Below, piece by piece: positions 13,535 through 17,364 of a stretch of DNA of 17,364 nucleotides. Both the position numbers and the translations under genes were made by a program. The notes below the pieces were generated by a model. It was not told the DNA's origin, ran no database searches, and was given only the letters and a program-made list of their open reading frames with translations. Source of the stretch: an uncultured Gammaproteobacteria bacterium (GTDB lineage: Bacteria > Pseudomonadota > Gammaproteobacteria > Rariloculales > Rariloculaceae); NCBI GenBank assembly GCA_946887385.1, contig CAMPKU010000071.1, forward strand, positions 1 through 17,364, in the 5' to 3' direction. Within the stretch, counting starts at the first letter, position 1. Each line of letters starts with the position of its first letter.

Positions 13535-14623
13535 GTGCTGCGCGCACTGCTGTTCATCATCATCGTCGTCGCGCTGGCGTTCATCATGCTGTCGCTGCTG
13601 CGCCGCGCGCCGCGCGAAGCCTCGAACGGGCATCGCGAGGACGAAGACACGGGCGAGCAGCGCGCGCTGCCGCCGCCAGCCGCTCATGTCGAGCGCAGCC
13701 TGAGCCGCGCCACGGCGATGCACCTGCTCAACGAGCTCAAATTCGATGCGCCGCTCGAGCCGACGGTGCCGGCGGACCATATGAAGATTTTGATGGCCGC
13801 GTCCGTCAGCCTGCAGAACGTGGCCGCGGATCCGAAACACGCGCCGCGGCGACCGTTGCTGTTGCCCGAGCTCGTGCGCGCCGTGAACGACAGCGACACT
13901 ACGCGGCGCGAGCTCGCGAAGATGATCGCGCGCGATCCGGCGCTCGTAGGCTCGCTGCTCAAGCTCGCGAACAGCCCGATCTACCGCCGCGGTCCGCAGC
14001 CCATCGAGAGCCTCGAGCGTGCGCTCGCCGTGCTCGGCACGAACGGCACGCGCTCGCTCGTGGCAGCGGCGCTCTTGCAGCCGGTGTTCCGCGCAGCCGA
14101 CGGCGATTCAGCCCGGTTCGCCGAGCTCACGTGGGAGCACACCCAGCGCTCGGCCGCGGCGGCGGAGGTGCACGCCGCAGCCGCGGAGTCCTCGGATCCG
14201 TTCACGGCGCAGCTTGGCGCGCTCGTCATGGGGCTGGCCGCCCTCGTGGTGTATCGCTGCGCGCTCGAGCAGTACGCGGCGCGGCGCATGCGGCCGGAGC
14301 CGGCGGCCGTCGCATCGTTGCTCGAGGAGCAAACGCCGAAGGTGGCGCGGCAGGTGGCCGCCGCGTGGGAGCTCTCGGAACGGATGCTCGAGGCGCTCGA
14401 GGAGCAGCGCGCCGAGCGCGTCGAGCGGCCGGCGTCGTCGCTGGGCCGTTCGTTGCGGTTCGGGTCGTTGATCGGCGCGCTCAGCGTGCTGCGCAGCCAC
14501 GACTGCATCGATGACGAAGCCGGGCTTGCGACGCTGACCGCGTCCGGCGGCGCCGGCGAGCGCTTCGAGCGGCTCTGGGGGCGGCTCACGTGGCCGCCCG
14601 AGCGCGAAGACGCGCGCGTCTAG
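13535..14623 (+). CDS. Membrane-anchored HDOD domain protein
   Basis: A 362-residue protein with one N-terminal membrane helix at about 4-22 (ALLFIIIVVALAFIM), a charged and Pro-rich linker to about residue 55, and an HDOD domain at about 105-290. Recognisable HDOD signs are LPELVRAVNDSDTTRRELAKMIARDPAL, LLKLANSPIY, IESLERALAVLGTNGTRSLV and the helical segments after it. HDOD proteins are HD-related but usually lack the metal-binding HD residues and act in signalling or as scaffolds, often in c-di-GMP, motility or stress pathways. The start is a GTG at 13535, only 3 nt after the MaoC stop, and it lacks a Shine-Dalgarno, so translation is probably coupled. The stop codon is built into a perfect palindrome with the stop of the convergent gene. 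Confidence 0.85.
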   Translation: MLRALLFIIIVVALAFIMLSLLRRAPREASNGHREDEDTGEQRALPPPAAHVERSLSRATAMHLLNELKFDAPLEPTVPADHMKILMAASVSLQNVAADPKHAPRRPLLLPELVRAVNDSDTTRRELAKMIARDPALVGSLLKLANSPIYRRGPQPIESLERALAVLGTNGTRSLVAAALLQPVFRAADGDSARFAELTWEHTQRSAAAAEVHAAAAESSDPFTAQLGALVMGLAALVVYRCALEQYAARRMRPEPAAVASLLEEQTPKVARQVAAAWELSERMLEALEEQRAERVERPASSLGRSLRFGSLIGALSVLRSHDCIDDEAGLATLTASGGAGERFERLWGRLTWPPEREDARV

Positions 14624-14637
14624 CGGCTGGCCGCTAG
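14620..14637. terminator. Perfect palindrome containing both stop codons of convergent genes
   Basis: CTAGCGGC (14620-14627) and GCCGCTAG (14630-14637) are exact reverse complements around a TG centre, giving a stem of at least 7 bp with a CTGG loop. The TAG of the HDOD gene (14621-14623) and the TAG of the metallo-hydrolase gene (14634-14636) are in opposite arms. No T-tract follows, so it is a Rho-assisted or hairpin-only bidirectional terminator candidate. Confidence 0.5.
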
Positions 14638-15506
14638 TCGTAGTACTCCGGCGCCTTCTTGAGCTTACGGTGGGCGACCAAGTCGTGCTGGATCCAAAGC
14701 GCCGCGCCCGTGCGCGTCAAGAATTGCTCGAGCTCGGCGCGCGCCGCTTGCGTTTCGGCTTCGCTCACCTCGAACGTCGGCAGGCGATTCAGCGTTCGTT
14801 CGGCCGGGTAGTGATAGAGATCGCCGGCTAGCACCACGCCGCCCGTTCTCGCGAGCTTCACATAGAGCACGGAGTGGCCTTCGGTGTGGCCGGCGGCGCG
14901 GCGAATCACCACTGTGCCGTCGCCGAACACGTCGTGCTCGTTGGCCGCGAGCATCGTGGTGCGCGCGTCTTTGAGTGCGGCGTACGTTTCGGGCCGTGTG
15001 CCGCCGGGCGGATCGGCCGCGAACATCTGGTCGTGCTCTTGCTTCGGCACGAGCCACTGCGCGTGCGCGAATAGGTTGGCGTCGGCCGTGTGGTCCCAGT
15101 GGTAATGCGACAACGCGAGGTGCGTGATGTCGGACGGCTCGTAGCCCGCCGCTTGCAGCTGCGACGTGAGCGACGGCGCCAGCGTGACGAACCGCTCTTG
15201 CTGGTCGCGCCGCACGAGCCGGTGCTCGTAGCCGACGCCGCCGCCGCGCTCGTGATCGGGCACCGCGCCCGCGTCCCACATCAGCACGCCGCGCGGGTGC
15301 ACGATCAGAAACGACGCTACCGACAGCGCCGTTTCCTCGACGTCGGCGTCCGTCAACCGGTAGCGCGCCGTTTCCGAAGCCAGCACTCCGCCGTCGAGCA
15401 CGTAAAGGCGAGGGGAAGCGGCGGTGTTGCTCTGGGCCGCGAGACCCACAGCGAGCGCCAGCGATAGAAGAGCGGCGAGCGAATGCCGCAATGCACTGCG
15501 AAACAT
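14634..15506 (-). CDS. Exported metallo-beta-lactamase-fold hydrolase, AHL-lactonase type
   Basis: A 290-residue protein starting MFRSALRHS with a hydrophobic signal (LAALLSLALAVGLAAQ). The metallo-beta-lactamase fold is complete with the two-metal set His134, His136, Asp138 and His139 (SHYHWDHT), His207 (AGHTEGH), Asp229 (AGDLYHY) and His274 (IQHD). This ligand pattern and spacing fits the N-acyl-homoserine-lactonase group (AiiA/AttM), so lactone hydrolysis in the periplasm is plausible; another ester or lactone substrate is equally possible. I chose the ATG at 15506 because a GGGGGG run lies four bases upstream and the signal peptide begins there. An in-frame ATG at 15545 would add 13 residues lying in a structured leader. 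It follows the J-like/PilZ gene on the same strand. Confidence 0.92.
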   Translation of the reverse strand: MFRSALRHSLAALLSLALAVGLAAQSNTAASPRLYVLDGGVLASETARYRLTDADVEETALSVASFLIVHPRGVLMWDAGAVPDHERGGGVGYEHRLVRRDQQERFVTLAPSLTSQLQAAGYEPSDITHLALSHYHWDHTADANLFAHAQWLVPKQEHDQMFAADPPGGTRPETYAALKDARTTMLAANEHDVFGDGTVVIRRAAGHTEGHSVLYVKLARTGGVVLAGDLYHYPAERTLNRLPTFEVSEAETQAARAELEQFLTRTGAALWIQHDLVAHRKLKKAPEYYD

Positions 15507-15576
15507 GGAACCCCCCGGTGGTTGTCGCAAGCCATGATGCGACATTTGCGCTGCGGCGTCACGCCGCAGGGGGGCT
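15507..15576 (-). promoter_or_regulatory. Structured leader that can hide the ribosome site of the metallo-hydrolase
   Basis: Three pairings are visible in the minus-strand RNA. Hairpin 1 is CTGCGGCG/CGCCGCAG (15551-15569, 3-nt loop). Hairpin 2 is TGTCGC/GCGACA (15523-15544, 10-nt loop). A closing helix joins AGCCCCC (15576-15570), beginning with the last base of the upstream stop codon, to GGGGGTT (15515-15509), which contains the Shine-Dalgarno run. Together they form a three-way junction. Base pairs were checked by eye; energies were not computed. Confidence 0.4.
15551..15569 (-). terminator. GC-rich hairpin just downstream of the J-like/PilZ gene
   Basis: An 8-bp perfect stem with a TCA loop (TGA on the minus-strand RNA) begins seven bases after the stop codon of the J-like/PilZ gene. 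No U-run follows it, so it is either a weak or Rho-assisted terminator, or an arm of the leader structure of the next gene. Confidence 0.35.
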
Positions 15577-16262
15577 CAGACTTCGGCCGATACGAACGTG
15601 CCGCGGATCTGCCGAAAGCGCAGCGTGAGGAACTCCACGCCGGCCGTGAACCGCCCGGGCTCGTGCGCCGTGCGCTCGACATGAGCGACGCGCGCGAGCG
15701 CGCGCAGCTCGGTGCACTCGATGCGCACCACTTGATGGAGCTCGAAGCGCACGGCCGAAGCGAACGACATGCCGTTCAACGACAGGTTGCGCATCTCGCC
15801 GTCGATCGGCGCCGCTTGCGGCCACGTGACGAGGATCGTGATGCCGTGACGTTTGGCGATGCGCCGCAGCATGCGCTGGCCCGAGTACTCGAATCGATGA
15901 CGCGCGGCGGGGTACAGCGGGCTCGCGCACCGTCCGCATTCGTCGTCGCGATCGAGCGCCCGCTCTAAGTCGTGCGGTGCGCCGCAGAAGAGGCAGCTCC
16001 GCTCGCCCGGCGTGCCCGCCACCTCCGCGCCATCCGGTTCGGGCGAGAAGTCTGCGCCGCTCAACCGTTCGAGATCGTAGGCCGAGCGGCGCCGGGAATC
16101 GCCGAGCACGGCGTAGGCGGTATCGAGCAACGCGATCTCGTCGCTGCTATGGCTGCCGCCGAGCGCGCGCTGCACGAGCGTGCGGTAGCTCGCGTGAATG
16201 ATCGCGGCCGGCGCGTCGGGCTGGACGTGTAGCACGCGGTAGTAGTCGGGCGGAGCGCTCAT
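15576..16262 (-). CDS. J-like / zinc-ribbon / PilZ domain fusion protein
   Basis: A 228-residue cytoplasmic protein with three parts. Residues 5-65 resemble a DnaJ J-domain (DYYRVLHVQPDAPAAIIHASYRTL, then LLDTAYAVLGDSRRRSAYD), but the HPD loop needed to stimulate Hsp70 is replaced by LGGSHSS. Residues 90-112 are a CxxC-x15-CxxC zinc ribbon (Cys90, 93, 109, 112). Residues about 130-225 are a PilZ domain with RxxxR (Arg134-Arg138) and the NLSLNG motif at 159-164, a fair match to the c-di-GMP-binding (D/N)xSxxG consensus. It should be a c-di-GMP receptor whose J-like part is a protein-binding module rather than a true Hsp70 co-chaperone. The ATG at 16262 starts directly at the J-like fold. The metallo-hydrolase gene follows after 69 nt. 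Confidence 0.85.
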   Translation of the reverse strand: MSAPPDYYRVLHVQPDAPAAIIHASYRTLVQRALGGSHSSDEIALLDTAYAVLGDSRRRSAYDLERLSGADFSPEPDGAEVAGTPGERSCLFCGAPHDLERALDRDDECGRCASPLYPAARHRFEYSGQRMLRRIAKRHGITILVTWPQAAPIDGEMRNLSLNGMSFASAVRFELHQVVRIECTELRALARVAHVERTAHEPGRFTAGVEFLTLRFRQIRGTFVSAEV

Positions 16263-16306
16263 TCGCGCAACGCTAGCAAAGACTCCCGATGCGGCGCGTG
16301 TACCGG

Positions 16307-16328
16307 GTCACACTGGGTAGAGTGTCAC
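16307..16328. promoter_or_regulatory. Imperfect dyad upstream of the J-like/PilZ gene
   Basis: GTCACACT (16307-16314), a six-base spacer GGGTAG, then AGTGTCAC (16321-16328): seven of eight pairs match. It lies 23 nt after the DUF6152 stop and 45 nt before the J-like/PilZ start. It could be an operator or the hairpin of a terminator; no T-tract follows. Confidence 0.35.
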
Positions 16329-16350
16329 GAACTGGATAAATTACCAGCAG

Positions 16351-16755
16351 CTACTGCGGCGCGGCGGGGTTCGACGAGCCTGCGAACAGGCGCCGCCCGT
16401 CCTCGAACGTCACGGTGGAAATATTCGCCGTGGGCGTGGCGTTGCGTGCCTGCCACCCCTCGACGAGCAACACCGTGCCGACGGGCAAGTCTTCACGGCG
16501 CCAGCCGCGGCGAATGAGGCCGTTGGCGCCGCCCATCTCGAGCGCCCAGTTCACCGTCTTGCCGTCCTCGCCGGTCACGTCCATGTAGAGCCAGGCGTGC
16601 GGGTTCGAGAACTTGACCTCGGTGACTTTGCCCGTGAGCTTCACGGGCCGGTCGGGATCGAACTCCGCCGAGAACGAATGATGCGCGGCGGCGGTTCCGG
16701 CTGCGAGCGCTGCGAGCGCCACGAGCGCTGCGGCGAAACCGACTTTCGGTGTCAT
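16351..16755 (-). CDS. Exported DUF6152 family protein
   Basis: A 134-residue protein with a signal peptide (hydrophobic FAAALVALAALAAG, then TAAA) and the DUF6152 signature AHHSFSAEFD, followed by PVKLTGKVTEVKFSNPHAWLYMDV and a C-terminal VLLVEGWQA...NISTVTFEDGRRLF stretch. It appears to be a small all-beta (OB- or barrel-like) periplasmic protein of unknown function. If the signal is cut after Ala24, the mature chain begins His25-His26, which could bind a metal through the free N-terminus. The ATG at 16755 is preceded by AGGAGG lying in the last codons of the preceding gene, which stops 4 nt upstream, so the two are tightly co-translated. That neighbour belongs to the Cys/CHEGN family also present at 6005 and 7146. 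Confidence 0.92.
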   Translation of the reverse strand: MTPKVGFAAALVALAALAAGTAAAHHSFSAEFDPDRPVKLTGKVTEVKFSNPHAWLYMDVTGEDGKTVNWALEMGGANGLIRRGWRREDLPVGTVLLVEGWQARNATPTANISTVTFEDGRRLFAGSSNPAAPQ

Positions 16756-16759
16756 GAGG

Positions 16760-17364
16760 CTAATCCTCCTGCGGCTGTGTCGCGCGGTATTCGTCGCGCA
16801 CGTGCTTCAAGTGCTCGAGATCCTGATTGTCTTCGTGGCATGCCACCTCGAGCAGCTCGTCGGCCTTGCGGTGCATCGGCACCTCGATCGTCCACGGGCG
16901 AGTGTAGGCGATCGGGTCGCTCACCGTGGCGCGGTAGATGATCGTGTCCTCGTCCGTCGGCGTGAAGCGCTCGACGACGGTTTGCGCGTGGCTGATCACG
17001 TCGCCGACTTCGTTGAGCCACGCTTTGCCGTTGAAGCTCTTGCTCTCGACGACGAGCGTGTCGCCGTCCCAGCGGCCTTGCGAGTCGCCTTGCCACAAGC
17101 GCACGTGATCGGGTAGCGCGGGGCGCGGCGTCATGGCGATGTGCCGCCACGACATGCGCTCGAACAGCGCCACCACGTAGCCGGGCGGCTGCAGGATCTG
17201 CACGGGTTGCGGCACGTAGTGCGAGCGCGGCACGCCGGCGACGAAGCAATGCGCGGTCGGATCGTCGTAGCCCCGGTGCGGCTGGCCTCGATCGATGAGC
17301 TCGGCCCGCGCCCACGCCTGATAGGGCAGCGAGCCGTCGGCCGGATCGACCACGATGCCGCGTG
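16760..17364 (-). CDS. Uncharacterised exported protein, Cys/CHEGN family, copy 3, N-terminus off the window
   Basis: The minus-strand frame is open through the right edge; the visible 201 codons are the C-terminal part. A GTG at 17353 could be read as a start, but it encodes the second Val of GIVVDPADGSLP, which aligns with the LIVDPPDGQMP block inside copies 1 and 2, so the true start lies outside. Shared features are AHCFVAGVP (equivalent to DRCITRG), QILQPPGYVVALFE, GDSQGRWDGDTLVVES, VVERFTPTDEDTIIYRATVSDP and LEVACHEDN, which keeps both cysteines and the Cys-His pair. Two later motifs differ (ESKSFNGKAW instead of ETTNFTDRT), so it is a divergent paralogue. It overlaps the ribosome site of the DUF6152 gene and is 4 nt from it. 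A signal peptide is expected but not visible. Confidence 0.85.
   Translation of the reverse strand, partial: RGIVVDPADGSLPYQAWARAELIDRGQPHRGYDDPTAHCFVAGVPRSHYVPQPVQILQPPGYVVALFERMSWRHIAMTPRPALPDHVRLWQGDSQGRWDGDTLVVESKSFNGKAWLNEVGDVISHAQTVVERFTPTDEDTIIYRATVSDPIAYTRPWTIEVPMHRKADELLEVACHEDNQDLEHLKHVRDEYRATQPQED

Noticed and set aside
12943..14514. A 523-codon plus-strand frame covering the MaoC-like and HDOD genes
   Set aside because: Extreme Arg/Ala composition; it is the out-of-frame reading of two recognisable proteins.
15507..15545. Longer N-terminus (start at 15545) for the metallo-hydrolase
   Set aside because: It would put 13 polar residues before the signal peptide and lacks a ribosome site; the 15506 start has a G-run at suitable spacing.
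17351..17353. GTG at 17353 as the start of the third Cys/CHEGN copy
   Set aside because: The frame stays open to the edge, and the preceding residues align inside the paralogues, so this is an internal valine.
1..17364. Frequent CTCGAG and GAGCTC words as possible regulatory repeats
   Set aside because: They arise from the preferred Leu (CTC) and Glu (GAG) codons in frame and occur throughout coding regions.

Overview
This window is a GC-rich, gene-dense bacterial chromosome segment with 17 supportable protein-coding genes, two of them cut by the window edges. I see no rRNA, tRNA, CRISPR array, insertion sequence or phage gene. GTG and TTG starts are frequent and codons are strongly biased to G/C third positions. 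The gene content (a Cys-motif-complete RimO, c-type haem and Tat-exported proteins, a PilZ protein) suits a free-living Gram-negative. My best guess is Pseudomonadota, probably a Gammaproteobacterium from soil or sediment; Acidobacteriota remains possible. This placement is inferred from protein families, not from any marker search.

Layout. (1) Positions 1-5957, minus strand: an exported-protein operon read right to left. It holds a DUF1592/DUF1588-type lipoprotein with c-type haem motifs, a Tat-exported DUF1552 protein overlapping it by 4 nt, and an exported ankyrin-repeat protein. After a 133-nt gap comes an exported protein with GN(V/L) repeats that runs off the left edge. (2) Positions 6005-10343, plus strand, divergent from the first block: two tandem paralogues of an uncharacterised exported family, a Tat-exported alpha/beta hydrolase with a long Gly/Pro tail, and an exported NHL-type beta-propeller. 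(3) Positions 10364-12922, minus strand: rimO, a seven-helix membrane protein with SWEET-like 3+1+3 topology, and a GNAT acetyltransferase. (4) Positions 13070-14623, plus strand: a MaoC-like hydratase and a membrane-anchored HDOD protein. (5) Positions 14634-17364, minus strand: a third, truncated copy of the uncharacterised exported family with a DUF6152 protein, then a J-like/zinc-ribbon/PilZ fusion, then an exported metallo-beta-lactamase-fold hydrolase of AHL-lactonase type.

How the genes may work together. About eleven of the seventeen products carry, or are inferred to carry, an export signal. Blocks 1 and 2 share a 47-nt divergent promoter region and look like one envelope-located set: haem lipoprotein, Tat partner, repeat scaffold proteins, hydrolase and propeller, plus the unknown Cys/CHEGN family. 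This could be a periplasmic catabolic or oxidative module, but its substrate cannot be read from the sequence. Block 5 puts a putative c-di-GMP receptor directly upstream of a putative quorum-signal hydrolase, with a structured leader between them that could couple their translation. No intergenic stretch exceeds 150 nt.
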